This document shows positions 32,701 to 36,735 of a DNA stretch of 64,000 nt, piece by piece. A program made the translations under genes and the position numbers. Numbering within the stretch: the stretch's first letter is position 1; the number at the start of each line of letters is the position of its first letter. A model generated the notes under the pieces. It did not search any database and was not told the DNA's origin. It saw only the letters and a program-made list of their open reading frames with translations. The DNA is from Kangiella sp. HZ709 (lineage in GTDB: Bacteria > Pseudomonadota > Gammaproteobacteria > Enterobacterales > Kangiellaceae): positions 310,001-374,000 of the forward strand of contig NZ_WKJC01000001.1 in the NCBI RefSeq assembly GCF_009674675.1, written 5' to 3'.

Positions 32701-33881
32701 TAAATCAAATTGGTACAAGAGCTTCTGAAGATGATGAGTTTTTTAATCAAATAGTCAATGACATACGTGAAAATGGCTACAGTTCTGATTATGCAAGAAT
32801 TAGTGGTTTGACTTTAAAAACTGATGATAATGATTTATTAGCTAATACGGTGCTTTCTAATAAAGAGCAATTTGTAAATTCTATTTATGATAAAGCAGAA
32901 TTTGCTATTGCTTTAGGTGTAAAAGGGTTAAGAACTATCGGCTATACAGAGTTTACAGATTTACAGTCTTTAGGCCTAAGTGAACTTCCTGACGTTGACC
33001 ATAGTTTTATGAAGTATGTTGGGAGTGATACTTTGGACTATTTTGGTGATCCAGAATCCATGCAAGGCTTGAGCCGAACAACACTAGGCGCTTTAAATAT
33101 GGCTGGATTTTTAGATTTTAAGACCACCTATATGTTAGATAACTTAGGTGGGGAAATTAGAGGTTCAAAAATTGATTTAGCTATGGCTGCAGTTACACTT
33201 GGCGGAAGTATACTTAAAAATCCGAAAGGAGTAGTTTCTGCTTTTAAAGGCGCTAAAGGTTTTACTTTGAATACACTTGCCTTAGGAGTTAAACAGTTAA
33301 AATTAATAAAAGGTATTGCAGCTGGAAAGCTGTCAATGATTTATTCTAAGGTAGGTAATTTAAGATCTAGTCTGACACATATTGAGAATAGGATTGCTAG
33401 ACGAATAGACGGTAGAGAAATAGGTGTTATTATTGACTCTAAGAATGGAAATGTAATTAATATTACTAAAGGAAATCGGCCGATAAACGGTGCTCCTGCT
33501 TCAGTAAGATTTTCGAGCGATGCTATTAGAAGTATGAGAGGAAATATAGTCACTCATAATCATCCTAGCGGCGCTACGTTTTCGTGGCAAGATATAGGTA
33601 CTGCTTTGGGTGCTGGCGTTTATGAGATGAGGGCGGTAGTCGAATCTGGTACCCATATTATAAAATTTAGAGATGGTGCAAAGTACTTTGGTAAAGGTGA
33701 TGATGCTATGAATCATATTGCTGGTGCTTATAAATCAACTCAGGTTGAAATTCTGAGTGATATTAAGTCTGGGGCTTTAAATGTTAGCAACTTAAATACG
33801 GTACAAAAGGTAGATCTAGTATTTCAAAGAATGTTACCTAAAATTGATGGTATTATTTATGACTTTATACCTAGGAATTAA
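14721..33881 (+). CDS. Giant RHS/YD-repeat protein (6,386 aa) with cadherin-like array, LysM and C-terminal JAB-like domain
   Basis: One uninterrupted frame. Domain order: a leader (1-45) with no Sec signal peptide, rich in Ser, Leu, Gln and Gly; an N-terminal region shared with the 55704 paralogue; YD repeats (about 234-1514); three non-YD insert modules (about 1517-1729, 1837-2014, 2072-2249) separated by YD repeats; further YD repeats to about 3495; 14 cadherin/Ig-like repeats (3504-5019); twelve glycines (5021-5032) and a Ser/Lys-rich linker; more YD repeats (5124-5540); LysM (5559-5609); a Pro-rich stretch and a Gly/Ala-rich hydrophobic stretch (5635-5727); and a C-terminal region with JAB-like residues E6233, H6279, H6281 and D6291. 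The classical RHS core ending (DPxGL) is absent. RHS shells encapsulate toxic C-termini, so a contact-delivered toxin or adhesin is the likely role. AGGA precedes the ATG. The next gene, 5 bp away, may encode immunity. The 5' YD part is richer in G+C than the 3' end. Confidence 0.95.
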   Translation: MSATILSNDLGLINSSLSLLGQSFGQAALGQAGERSYVNALSGNLVVQHRDQLLVGLGVDAAYTRTYNSQGQLDDDNGDNWRTGVARLKPVQGAANSASSSITRVNADGSETVYLYDTASGKYRSTDGSGAHDTIALNGDGTAIWYQDNDTGLHEIYAADGRMIEMRDRDNRKTWFSYINHPTSSGDWLLKKITNSSQAIVLDYLMGTSTLSAIRINTTEVNGDEETNTSKTVSYGYDGNGRLDRVSVDLTQENANDSSFYETTYSYVGDTNRIRTISQSDGTSVTFTYENNAGQYRAKTVTDGTGNVMTYTYDLSNSVGTYTKVEDTQGHSSRFYYDTEGHLTRSESTAIDGRNYGVDYAYDAAGNVTSITKYGRLSTQNSFESSDTTVFEYDAQGNLTLERDASGNTITRTYTPNNQLATETLYLVADPDGAGVALPSEPLTTRYVYDLEGHVRFILSPQGEVAERLYNPSGTLAKEYIYSQNTFDVSSFSKEQTPILSALESWSAGLDKSGSILTQYAVDFRGQVISSTIFDEVNAGGAGVGTGSKTEYIYNHRGLLLQTISANGQMTSDLNDYKTSYSYDGMGRLLSMTDPEGNVASTAYHNGGQIVSSSPNGLLRTTQYDAAGRLISSVATDGASAQFGASSTHYDSRGQLVASRDQDGAIDYIFYDNLGRVSHTVDATGSVVAFEYDFRGNVEITTAYANRINTTGWYNSTTDTYSLAERFDAAWLTVDSAHDRVSSSTYDASGRLQSMTGPEGTVTEYFYDGANRVVKTEISGVDGTRVTRTFYDDSGRIEAALDAEGYLVHNEYDAAGRLIKTTAYAKQTSEGLRATSTFAQLQADASNDLVLNLNNVVSRLIYDSQNRVVGSIDAEGYLTETVYDLQGQVTSTTRYANPVADANLDKASLGEVRPAAVTGKDQTSSFTYNERGLLETSTDYEGVVTSYRYDAQGQVIETTRGVTDVRRSYNQYDAAGRLIGSVNGEGSDELGANATDTNIAGKVSTHGTQFIYDQAGRLAKSIDANGNTSIFFYDHEGRQIFTVDAEGALTETVYNAFGDVQKSIQYVNRFPEGRMDAWEGGYIDQAAAQAIVDEIRDSSKDTVTEFNYNRRGQLLEAMRQVTNSTGNLSHYNSSNAYNTWGEMKASTQGIDFESVANGKAVTTEYLYDQRGLATSVIRDAGGLNLTTKTEYDAFGRAVKVWDANNNFSQIEYDRLGRTVVTTDPSNSTRSMAYDAFGRVLTQTDALGNQVRYEYSDSDKSLTSFFEEGVSTKSIRNEHGETVVAFDGKGNKTEFVYDKNGQLSKTIDALGNETRNEYDNAGLLTDTYDAKGNRTQFSYDAVNRVLEKTIDPDGLNIKTTYAYDGKGQVVTATDAKGVKTQTHYDKLGQVTEIVVDSTGLNIKTRYEYDGQGNQLRVIQAPGQAEERVTEYQYDNLGRLETKIQDPSGLNIRESYAYDSNDNLIQSTDASGAVTRFAYDEKNQLRFTVDAEGYVSENVYDVEGRVIETKRYDKAISLSGTISETSVSNLLTGWSVIEDFTDVSSSDFNTSTFDHPSGALTLVDGKAVLQKQDYSTNTWPSLITNKRVDMDSKVNLTFELTTTDFSGNYSITGLHNTKSWGSDELFRHSIYITGGNIYAYVVEQSNSKNVRLGSPNANTTYVIEQIVENGVSTLYVYEKGQSREEAFTHSLAVSGEVWGDTRFQAYSFAGPGVSGDATYLDNFSIREELAFSGTKYFYDDLGRQQYSIDGNGYASETIYDASGNVVQVNRFEGKVASRDLAGISSLDKTTVSTQYFSYDAANRQVYSINAEGHITKNEFDANGQVIAQHLYTDLNLSNLSLSTDYNAPSEDINSWEVYDKTPEGATISRVFDTEANKEVIQLQGSGRSNGYRLWSNSSKASWVNTNQSTISWDMKYSQGYTIYVSTQTNKGHRYATYYVGDGQDRYNNNGYSLHYLGNDLHDGNWHTVTRDLQADLAQTDPDIELLHVNAFLIRGSGLIGDISLETNLSKASEVEAAINAYSGDKTTNASRTIYDNAGRAQYVINAEGHVSENVFDANGNIVEVKRYASQGHESNSNQFIGSVSWQDYETGIEASGDSLKLDDAAPAGWKYGTRSQETIRGEGFVEFSMPVANKNVMVGFNDAFATNGWTDLDFAFYHYTDAHLRIYEEGAIEKLIHNAANPDNRYRIELKDGKAHYYVKAPGSQSFDLVHTSTRNVDPAKEYFVDTSIYRPGGEVVDVELGPLSITNQNYISTKTIVDNLGRGVYSVDALGYLTASIYDDVGNLIESRQYSDVFNTIAANSTIAEIKALTANKDYRSERFTYDDLGRVVFNVDAKGHVIENGYDANGRVTRVFEYEKVYVGNDFSLSALQTAYNRSSTALVYRETQTQYDDLGNVVKVIDAENYSESYTYNSLNQAITFTNKKGDTWKYAYDRLGNLTSEITPQETVHYYNSAGTLTSELLKLVTRMEYDYMGNVTSRTEAYGEAFARTTKYGYDVMGRQNRVEHPITKTSTGTDVKYEVDTWFDTQGNAVVNRDVQGNYSYKAYDDLNRERFAVDAEGYVTEYRYDAFGNKTDLIRYANKLSGFDAKGANAYTEIELETAVQSLASSDDRRLQHLYNDKNQLIETIEPQTLIYDAQSQTTYQFAPRTTYQYNAFGELVKTAKLIQDAQSGRGEVWASTFYYYDDLGRKVTEVDAEGYMTQYTYDVYDQVASQTEYATAIDSSVLVTTNAPVVPLAGSNTGNSATGLDRLISFEYDKLGQLVKQHREDVIYQDDDGNSLAPSRITSESVYDAVGNVVQTIQAGVTVNQTFYNKLGSKVGIKGAAVSVLNDTNVNGGIDPSQLVTQSDRTTNDVVSHAFNTTTMSSYSSFKVDAFGNVLQVRDSAAGYVSSIPAESADDRVSNYVYDAHGRVTTETNAENHSTRYQYDQLGNILVTEKDYQGSKGTQSFVARSTYEYDRAGRQIVTEIELGAANQLASAAVENQVVAVVYNAFGEVIAKGDHKQGSLSDSDYITSLQEQMIYDNAGRIVEEKRLDYAYDKDTKQIQDNGFIVHKSYSYNESGKVAKESELSMGDKVYYYDKLGRDLKTEYQSTTQNFKDSAAPATLTPTTEKTLDRWGNVLKFVDMRSQTSYMRYNQSNQVVFHQAPTMFVNGQEAWPTTTYGYDKFGREIITEDARGNKRLKEYNDLGQLTVEKNTLGYETHYAYDVLGRQIAKQAANGYVTTQIYDKLDQVLSIGDLRKNDSELWVNQVLTQFEYSALGNKTKTSHAQSIEANGTIKWADNFVDYDVKGNTIREEKVITGSTNLIKEHVYDSQGFKIETANNLSINNSLENDRLSWTYDYFGRIHHYNDLAARDYIYVYDDKGQLTFRGYTNQVTVVEREPGSPLIDFTYDETVGIHYEYYENGQIKSVDDYTTDRHAKYEYDEQGQRTYEHIQGKTKVGNEWETYQQKTMTDYDSHGRMARVVVDDVIQNKVTLDARYFYDEMGNRTLVRVADSYSSDDIVEFNTAPTVNKAINDVSLEELATLPVSIGTDLFTDLNVGDTLTYSARLEYGVYEGNVYNSLATADLPQWLQFNANNISFNVASPPKGASQYTASGEGAGVHRVLITATDSQGATASTHFNVAITPYQNKRPTVDAGVSTIAVDELSVINQPINANAFADVEGDVLAYSAKLLEWVDPPAYTVTEGPDTIVIDPPGRWEVRDLPSWLSINAAGVFSGNAPALADHQDTTYRLRVYATETSTSELYQTYSDFDFIVKGINVAPTIDAGLGGEKYAEIGTAFNFPIPTNAFEDGNNDALTYTVTGKPSWMQFDGAKLYGTPPLGSDGLFTITITASDGEFSASTTVKVRVNSKPTASGTLPNLSYQAQRPMSFNVRTPFADADGHGLTYEATYWNGSTYVALPSWLASGFNASNGSFTVTPPSSAVANYTIRIRATDGFAISSPKNFTLSITPYVNQAPTVVNAISNKTVNESSLFSYTVPTMTFNDPDGHSLTYTVVKVVPGHYEWVSVPGGPGEPDDYVQQWVPEAEVALNTTGWLSFNNSTRVISGTRNGITTNELTILRVKATDPHGAVAKEDFNLTVLAANDGPTVTVAPAASYYAEIGQALVIDLPQNTFTDINGDSLTYTVTNKPSWLTFTASTLKFTGTPTLANAGTYNISLKANDGRGGTATTIVKVVVDAAPVTTGTLSNKSYQATRTFSLNLAQYFNDPNGDALSFVAKNKVTTTIHDHEHGTTETFTSYQNLPSWMSINASTGILTGTPLTSEVGDTFTLRITASDGQNSVYREFNLSVSAFVNQGPYVNSYLADQSVQETGSKGYTFSSTAFKDNDGHSLTYSAKLNSGASLPSWISFNASTRTFTFNPAYGHKGAHDIRVTASDGNGGTTSDVFRVNVSAGPNRAPYVNAAIPNTSVQETGSKNYVFSSTAFKDPDGNGLTYSATLSNGTSLPSWLTFNASTRTFSMSPTYGHQGAYDVKVKAQDPSGLSITDTFRITVTQGPNRAPVLNTALANKAVQETKTLTYQFASNAFTDPDDHGLTYSASLSNNSSLPSWITFNASTRTFSFNPAYGHKGEYDIKVTANDGNGGTKYDVFRLSVTQGPNRVPYVSTALVNRSVQETKTATYQFSSTAFRDPDGNTLTYSASLSNNSSLPSWITFNASTRTFSFNPAYGNKGQYDIKVTANDGNGGTVYDVFRLSVSQGPNRAPVVSAGIPNVAGQKSTAFNYTFPSNAFSDPDGNTLTYIAQYYTPASWEITGWDQHGEPILTQTPAHWSNTLPSWLSFNASTRNFSGTPPRNFASTVQMRVLARDPSGAQAIDTFNINLSEAPNRAPTVVNPITDKSIYQGQSWSYAFTTNTFADPDGNPLTYTAKQSNGSALPTWLSFNASTRTFSGNPTTTGIWYIQVTANDGNGATVSDTFKLTSVTQPNSAPYVATALPNQVVDQYDSLVWSFSSTAFRDANNDVLTYSATLSNGAALPSWLTFNASTRTFVAGPNTYGAFDIKVTANDGKGGTVSDIFRLTVVQYSGGGGGGGGGGGGIQLFSVASPTLLESSKTNKGQGKGKKSNDLNSFSLESSNRLSTTSTSSFSTQSLEEPNTTLDEPTIIPDAPEVPIYNPGDYNFDTTVVGNIREYTFAYDSENRVVDMLDYKVQASGNDYVQAAGTQKRSWIEYDETGNQILRATKNTHGAIVAEMFEYDQQGRVTNVYNSRTLASSKPGTAAIPAVNWENATERRAAISNGDVWDLHLTKRYDLAGRVVESREYTREVNTHTVNYASQLPGSNQGQQDYYSIDFGKQLKRHTVNYYRDDGNLTKSEILGLGKNTYQSMMQTIYLDFVRDIGYDPNAIQQEMQRVAYQFNAETSGSLRLLNTVSYGGSSTIGYDNTGKIIGYTLTKHTAGLNDNESKSSYIHTYQYSYVKFDGYLESKVHGTSKDLDGSSNHYKPGTTLSYYDKHGNRTSVTESYDIDGYKKYQARFLAYNLDGHIIRKDTGEFDDGIYTSEHLIEDEDGAQANSSWNLQKKEHGTTHYYYANGKQLGQIDGYGRIDFSDMGFTAMTKDVSTSDTTYTANTGDTLRSISQMFYGTSDLWYLIADANGFQEDSERIVQGQSLTIPGKVNSFNDANTFKTYNAAEIVGDTTPGIPFVPPPPKPGCGIIQIIMIVVAVVATIYTAGAAASALAGTTVSGTAVLSGAAVSAGTIGVGTAVAGAFVGGFVGSVASQLTGKALGAGNSFSLRSAFSSGLTAAATAGIGGYLSGTETFGEAHKAIEGAKQLNTWGKVAAGALSVPIGVASNKLAGIKDSFSWRNVAVSAISAGINSYIGETEIGNQLGLGSAIDDKSGFSLANVAQQTLQGVVQAGVRHTVQKNIAKNGTWSSRQVAANAFGNALANGIISEIQLQSVPKKTRELGDKATKAYLASMAAGLSSKSSESNGTTAYNKELKNAYARYEADPSDSNKKTITEILGRSIGGLGALSDSSGSEDATSINTKAQNYKDLIDHGTSINQIGTRASEDDEFFNQIVNDIRENGYSSDYARISGLTLKTDDNDLLANTVLSNKEQFVNSIYDKAEFAIALGVKGLRTIGYTEFTDLQSLGLSELPDVDHSFMKYVGSDTLDYFGDPESMQGLSRTTLGALNMAGFLDFKTTYMLDNLGGEIRGSKIDLAMAAVTLGGSILKNPKGVVSAFKGAKGFTLNTLALGVKQLKLIKGIAAGKLSMIYSKVGNLRSSLTHIENRIARRIDGREIGVIIDSKNGNVINITKGNRPINGAPASVRFSSDAIRSMRGNIVTHNHPSGATFSWQDIGTALGAGVYEMRAVVESGTHIIKFRDGAKYFGKGDDAMNHIAGAYKSTQVEILSDIKSGALNVSNLNTVQKVDLVFQRMLPKIDGIIYDFIPRN
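19270..21465 (+). other. Non-YD insert modules within RHS protein 1
   Basis: Three stretches break the YD-repeat pattern at about 19270-19905, 20230-20760 and 20935-21465. The first (type A) ends with YVYEKGQSREEAFTH and a closing LDNFS. The second (type B) contains SWDMKYSQGYTIYV, TVTRDLQADL and FLIRGSGLIG. Both have the beta-rich look of jelly-roll or ConA/LamG-like carbohydrate-binding modules, which is an inference. Counterparts of both types recur in the second giant gene. Confidence 0.6.
25230..29776 (+). repeat. Array of 14 cadherin/Ig-like (He_PIG/CADG-type) repeats in RHS protein 1
   Basis: Fourteen units of about 90-125 residues each, built around a stretch like FxDPDGxxLTYSA, then LPSWLxFNASTRTF, then a closing VTANDGNGGTxxDxF. 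Units 8 to 11 (about 27600-28810) are nearly identical at about 300 bp per unit, which indicates recent tandem duplication. Dystroglycan-type cadherin-like and putative-Ig repeats form extended, often Ca2+-stiffened stalks in secreted and surface proteins. Here the array is inserted inside the YD-repeat region, which resumes afterwards. Confidence 0.85.
29781..29816 (+). repeat. Poly-glycine tract (12 consecutive Gly codons)
   Basis: Twelve glycine codons in a row (residues 5021-5032) using GGT, GGA and GGC in mixed order, so the tract is kept at protein level rather than by simple slippage. It separates the cadherin-like array from a Ser/Lys-rich linker and the second YD block, and probably acts as a flexible hinge. 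Confidence 0.95.
31395..31900 (+). other. LysM domain followed by Pro-rich and glycine-zipper-like hydrophobic segment
   Basis: Residues 5559-5609 read as a LysM domain (TGDTLRSISQMFYG ... LWYLIADANGF ... VQGQSLTIPG), a peptidoglycan or chitin-binding fold. It is followed by FVPPPPKPGCG, a hydrophobic stretch (IIQIIMIVVAVVATIY) and a long Gly/Ala-rich segment. This arrangement could insert into or cross a target membrane, upstream of the C-terminal effector domain. Confidence 0.75.
33411..33640 (+). other. JAB/JAMM-like metal-site domain at the C-terminus of RHS protein 1
   Basis: The pattern REIGVIID (E6233) then THNHPSGATFSWQD (H6279, H6281, D6291) resembles the JAMM motif of RadC and Tox-JAB domains (Glu, HxH, Asp binding Zn2+). 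The HxH to Asp spacing is one residue shorter than the usual ten. Such domains occur as toxin tips or processing peptidases in polymorphic toxins. Confidence 0.6.
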
Positions 33882-33886
33882 AATCA

Positions 33887-34213
33887 ATGAGCAATAAAAT
33901 GTATAATAGTATAGAAGACGTAATTCAGATCTTTTTAGATTCTTTAAATGTAGAGAACAAAAAAATATTGCTAGATTATGTACCGAATATAATGGTAAAA
34001 AATGATGAGTTTGATTTTTTTAATCATTTAAACGATATTTTCGAATTAACAGGTAAAGATAGCTGTATTATCGACTTAATACATATGGAGTCTCCCGAAG
34101 AGGCTAGCGTCTTTAGTCTGGGTAATACAGAGTGGGAGCAACATTATATTTTAGATAAGGCTATCGAAACTTTAAAAAATACTGACAAAAGCAACTCCTA
34201 TTCTTGTTTATAG
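33887..34213 (+). CDS. Small acidic protein, candidate immunity protein for RHS protein 1
   Basis: A 108-residue, acidic, probably all-soluble protein of no family I recognise, starting 5 bp after the giant RHS gene. It has no signal peptide or membrane segment, so it would act in the cytoplasm. Its place directly after the toxin tip, small size and AT-rich codons (like the 3' end of the RHS gene) are what is expected of a cognate immunity gene in polymorphic toxin systems. That role is inferred from context only. GAATTAAAATCA precedes the start, a weak ribosome binding site that fits translational coupling to the RHS gene. Confidence 0.65.
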   Translation: MSNKMYNSIEDVIQIFLDSLNVENKKILLDYVPNIMVKNDEFDFFNHLNDIFELTGKDSCIIDLIHMESPEEASVFSLGNTEWEQHYILDKAIETLKNTDKSNSYSCL

Positions 34214-34328
34214 TATATAAATGACAAAAGCAACTTGACTAGAAAAATTAGATTAATGATATTTGTCTAACTTAATTTATAACCGTATAATTCAGCTAGA
34301 TAAACTTTATTTTTCTCTAAAAATTATT
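34214..34328. other. Intergenic gap before the TPR gene
   Basis: 115 bp, AT-rich, with no gene. A TTG at 34263 opens an extended frame into the TPR gene, but the natural start of that protein is the ATG at 34329. I see no strong terminator hairpin after the candidate immunity gene. Confidence 0.4.
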
Positions 34329-34898
34329 ATGAAATACACCGTTGAAGAATTACTCCAGTTAGCTATCCGTGCTATGAATCAGTCACAAGATGATCATGCG
34401 TTGAATTATCTTAATCAGGCGCATGAACAAGATTCGGATAATGCATCTGTTAATTATTTATTGGCTGCACAGTTTGCGGAGATGGGCTTGTATGAGAAGG
34501 CTCTAGCCTCATTTGAAACTACTTTATCGAAAGAGCCAAATATGCATTACGCACGTTTCCAGTGTGGCTTATTGCAGTTAACGCAAAATATTATCGAGCC
34601 GTCTCGTGAGAATTTTGAGTATTTAACTCAGCAAGAAGATAACCCTGAGCTTGCACTGTTTGGCCGTGGGTTGATAAAGCTTATTGAAGATGACTTTGAA
34701 AACTCTAAGATTTTATTAAATGAAGGTAAGTCGATTAATACTTTAAACCCGGCGTTGAACAATGATATCGATAAAATTTTAACTCAAATCAATATTCACC
34801 TTAAAGGTGGCGATGCAGAGTCTGGGAAAGCTGCTGATGCTTCGAAAGGGCAGTCTTCGGTCTTTTTGTCGGCCTATCAAAATAACGATGACGATTAA
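34329..34898 (+). CDS. Small TPR-repeat protein
   Basis: A 189-residue helical protein with three or four TPR-like units: ALNYLNQAHEQDSDNASVNY, AAQFAEMGLYEKALASFETT and a following degenerate pair. The C-terminus is polar and ends in an acidic stretch (NNDDD). TPR proteins are protein-binding scaffolds, and class II chaperones of type III secretion are TPR proteins. With a giant substrate upstream and an export apparatus downstream, a chaperone role is plausible but unproven. I chose ATG 34329 (MKYTVEELL) over the upstream TTG 34263, since the extra 22 residues look non-coding; neither start has a good Shine-Dalgarno. Confidence 0.78.
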   Translation: MKYTVEELLQLAIRAMNQSQDDHALNYLNQAHEQDSDNASVNYLLAAQFAEMGLYEKALASFETTLSKEPNMHYARFQCGLLQLTQNIIEPSRENFEYLTQQEDNPELALFGRGLIKLIEDDFENSKILLNEGKSINTLNPALNNDIDKILTQINIHLKGGDAESGKAADASKGQSSVFLSAYQNNDDD

Positions 34899-34929
34899 TT
34901 AATTTACATGTTTGTTATGGAAAACAATT

Positions 34930-35286
34930 ATGGTTGATAAAATTAATCAAGCGACTTCTATACCGAAGTCGCGATCGGTAAAACGCTCAAAAGAATCGAA
35001 TCAAACTCAAAAACAAAATGGTTCTTCAGACGAAGAACTGCTGGACTCTCCTTTACTAGAAGGTGGAGTTAATCCATCAAAGAAATTACAACTATTAGTT
35101 GAAGAGCAGGGCGTTGATGTCGCTCGAAGACAATTAATTCGTGAGATCCTATTGGAAAAATTTGGTTCTGAGTTAACGAGTAGCGCTGAGTTTGAGCATT
35201 CTTTAGAAAAGTTGAATCAACGGATTGAATCTATTCCAGAGCTTAAAAATGAATATGATAACTATTTGTTAAAACTTAAAACCTAA
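34930..35286 (+). CDS. Small protein of unknown function next to fliA
   Basis: A 118-residue protein from the ATG at 34930. The upstream frame opens at TTG 34912, but GGA before 34930 and the sequence MVDKINQ favour the ATG. The first 45 residues are Lys/Ser/Gln-rich and probably disordered; the rest is predicted helical (LQLLVEEQGVDVARRQLI, then FEHSLEKLNQRIESI). I do not recognise a family. A disordered N-terminus plus helical C-terminus, and a place tail-to-tail with the sigma gene, resemble the layout of an anti-sigma factor such as FlgM, but there is no clear sequence match. It lies 31 bp after the TPR gene, probably cotranscribed. Confidence 0.7.
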   Translation: MVDKINQATSIPKSRSVKRSKESNQTQKQNGSSDEELLDSPLLEGGVNPSKKLQLLVEEQGVDVARRQLIREILLEKFGSELTSSAEFEHSLEKLNQRIESIPELKNEYDNYLLKLKT

Positions 35287-35289
35287 GTT

Positions 35290-35988
35290 TTATGGTTCTA
35301 GGTAAGCCTCTTTGAGTTTCTGAATGGCCAGTTTGTGCATTTGCGAAACTCTACCTCTGGTTAATCCAAGGTGTTCTGCAATTTCAACAAAGCTCCACTG
35401 ATAATAATAATGGTATTGGATCAAGATTTTCAGTGGCCCCTCTAAACTATCAATAATACCCAACAGTTGCTTTTTAAGCTGCTCAAACTCCATGCTATTA
35501 TAGGGAGAATGGGTGACTTGATTGATTAGATAGAAATTCTGATCTTCTAATAGCTCTAATAGATATAAATCTACCGTTAATTCTACGATTGCTTCGGTTG
35601 GATTCTTTTTATGGCGATTTATAAAAGAAATAAACTTACTGGTTTCTGCTTTTCTGATCTGATTTAAGTGATGTGTCTTTTCAGTAAAAGTAGCTACATT
35701 ATCTAATATTTCACCTTTTAACCGCTTTATGGCAAATGCTTCGAACGGAATTTTTAGATCGCTATTATAGCGTTCGATAGATTCTAATAAAGCAATGGTG
35801 GCATAGTGGATATAGTCTTTTAGATCCGAACCATTAACCCGATACTTGTTATATAAAAATTTAGCTTCAGACACAGACCATTCAGCATAAACATCGAAAA
35901 GTTTATGCTTAATCTCTACGGTAGGGTTCTCTTTCCATTTAGTCCAAAGCAACAGCTTTGGACAGCTCTCATCCTTTGGCATCGTCAT
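35290..35988 (-). CDS. fliA: FliA-like sigma factor (sigma-28 family, divergent)
   Basis: A 232-residue alternative sigma factor. Region 2 is recognisable (LKDYIHYATIALLESIERYN and FEAFAIKRLKGEILDN); region 4 ends the protein with a helix-turn-helix (WSFVEIAEHLGLTRGRVSQM). FliA proteins normally have a DxLR motif after the region 2 KGxxxD; here the sequence is LDNVATF, so -10 recognition may differ. FliA directs RNA polymerase to late flagellar genes, but no filament or chemotaxis genes exist here, so its targets may be the two giant RHS genes. The start overlaps the fliP stop by 4 bp (ATGA). It is the last gene of the flagellar run, tail-to-tail with 34930-35286. Confidence 0.85.
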   Translation of the reverse strand: MTMPKDESCPKLLLWTKWKENPTVEIKHKLFDVYAEWSVSEAKFLYNKYRVNGSDLKDYIHYATIALLESIERYNSDLKIPFEAFAIKRLKGEILDNVATFTEKTHHLNQIRKAETSKFISFINRHKKNPTEAIVELTVDLYLLELLEDQNFYLINQVTHSPYNSMEFEQLKKQLLGIIDSLEGPLKILIQYHYYYQWSFVEIAEHLGLTRGRVSQMHKLAIQKLKEAYLEP

Positions 35989-36734
35989 TGAAAACTTGTA
36001 ATTAAAGATCCTGCGATGAGTGTCCAGCCATCAATTAATACAAACATTAATACTTTCATCGGTAACGATATGGTCATTGGCGGAACCATGATCATACCGA
36101 GTGACATCAATGAGCTTGCCACCACTAAATCTATTAATAAAAACGGCAGGAATAGGACAAAAGCTATTTTAAATGCGGTTTTAAGCTCGCTAATCATAAA
36201 TGCCGGTATTAATTGCTTTAAGCTAACCTCATCAATCGAGTTCGGCGCTTCTTCACCGGAGATATCAATAAATAGTGCTATAGAGGATTCATCCGTTTGG
36301 CTCGCCATAAAGCGTTTTAAAGGGGCTACGCCGCGATCAAGAGCTTCTTGTGTGGTGATTTGATTTTGCGAATAGGGATCGTAGGCTTCTTCTTTTATCT
36401 TCTGAATGGGCTCCGCCATAATGAAAAAGGTCAGAAACATGGATAACGCTATTAGTACGTTATTGGGCGGTGTTTGTTGCATACCTAATGCGAATCGCAA
36501 CATCGATAATATAATAATGATCCGAGTGAAGGATGTAACCGCAATAAGTAGAAATGGAATAAAAGATAAAGCAGTTAAAAAGATAACCAGCTTTAAAGGT
36601 GTACTTATGCTATCAAAGCTGGAATTCAGCAATGAATCCAAATCACTGGTAGTCGGCAAGCTAGTTGCCATACTTTCAGGTGAAAAAAATAGTCCTAACA
36701 ATGCGAGTATTGTTAGCAAAGATTTACTTTTCAT
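35985..36734 (-). CDS. fliP: Flagellar type III export gate protein FliP
   Basis: A 249-residue protein with a cleavable signal peptide (about 1-23) and four transmembrane helices, as in FliP. Family landmarks are intact: SFTRIIIILSMLRFALGMQQTPPN, FLTFFIMAEP, PLKRFMASQT, LIPAFMISELKTAF and SLGMIMVPPMTISLPMKVLMFVL. FliP forms the core of the FliPQR gate through which unfolded substrates cross the inner membrane. Length and motifs are fully conserved, so the export channel is under normal constraint. It overlaps fliA by 4 bp and follows fliO by 1 bp. Confidence 0.97.
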   Translation of the reverse strand: MKSKSLLTILALLGLFFSPESMATSLPTTSDLDSLLNSSFDSISTPLKLVIFLTALSFIPFLLIAVTSFTRIIIILSMLRFALGMQQTPPNNVLIALSMFLTFFIMAEPIQKIKEEAYDPYSQNQITTQEALDRGVAPLKRFMASQTDESSIALFIDISGEEAPNSIDEVSLKQLIPAFMISELKTAFKIAFVLFLPFLLIDLVVASSLMSLGMIMVPPMTISLPMKVLMFVLIDGWTLIAGSLITSFQ

Positions 36735-36735
36735 T

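Noticed and set aside
35270-35292. Possible bidirectional terminator between 34930-35286 and fliA
   Set aside because: TAAAACTT and AAGTTTTA can pair around a 7-base loop, but the stem has almost no G-C pairs, so it would be unstable.
36016-36363. Plus-strand ORFs opposite fliP and fliO (also 36406-36855)
   Set aside because: Hydrophobic antisense shadows of membrane-protein genes; the sense strand encodes fully conserved FliP.
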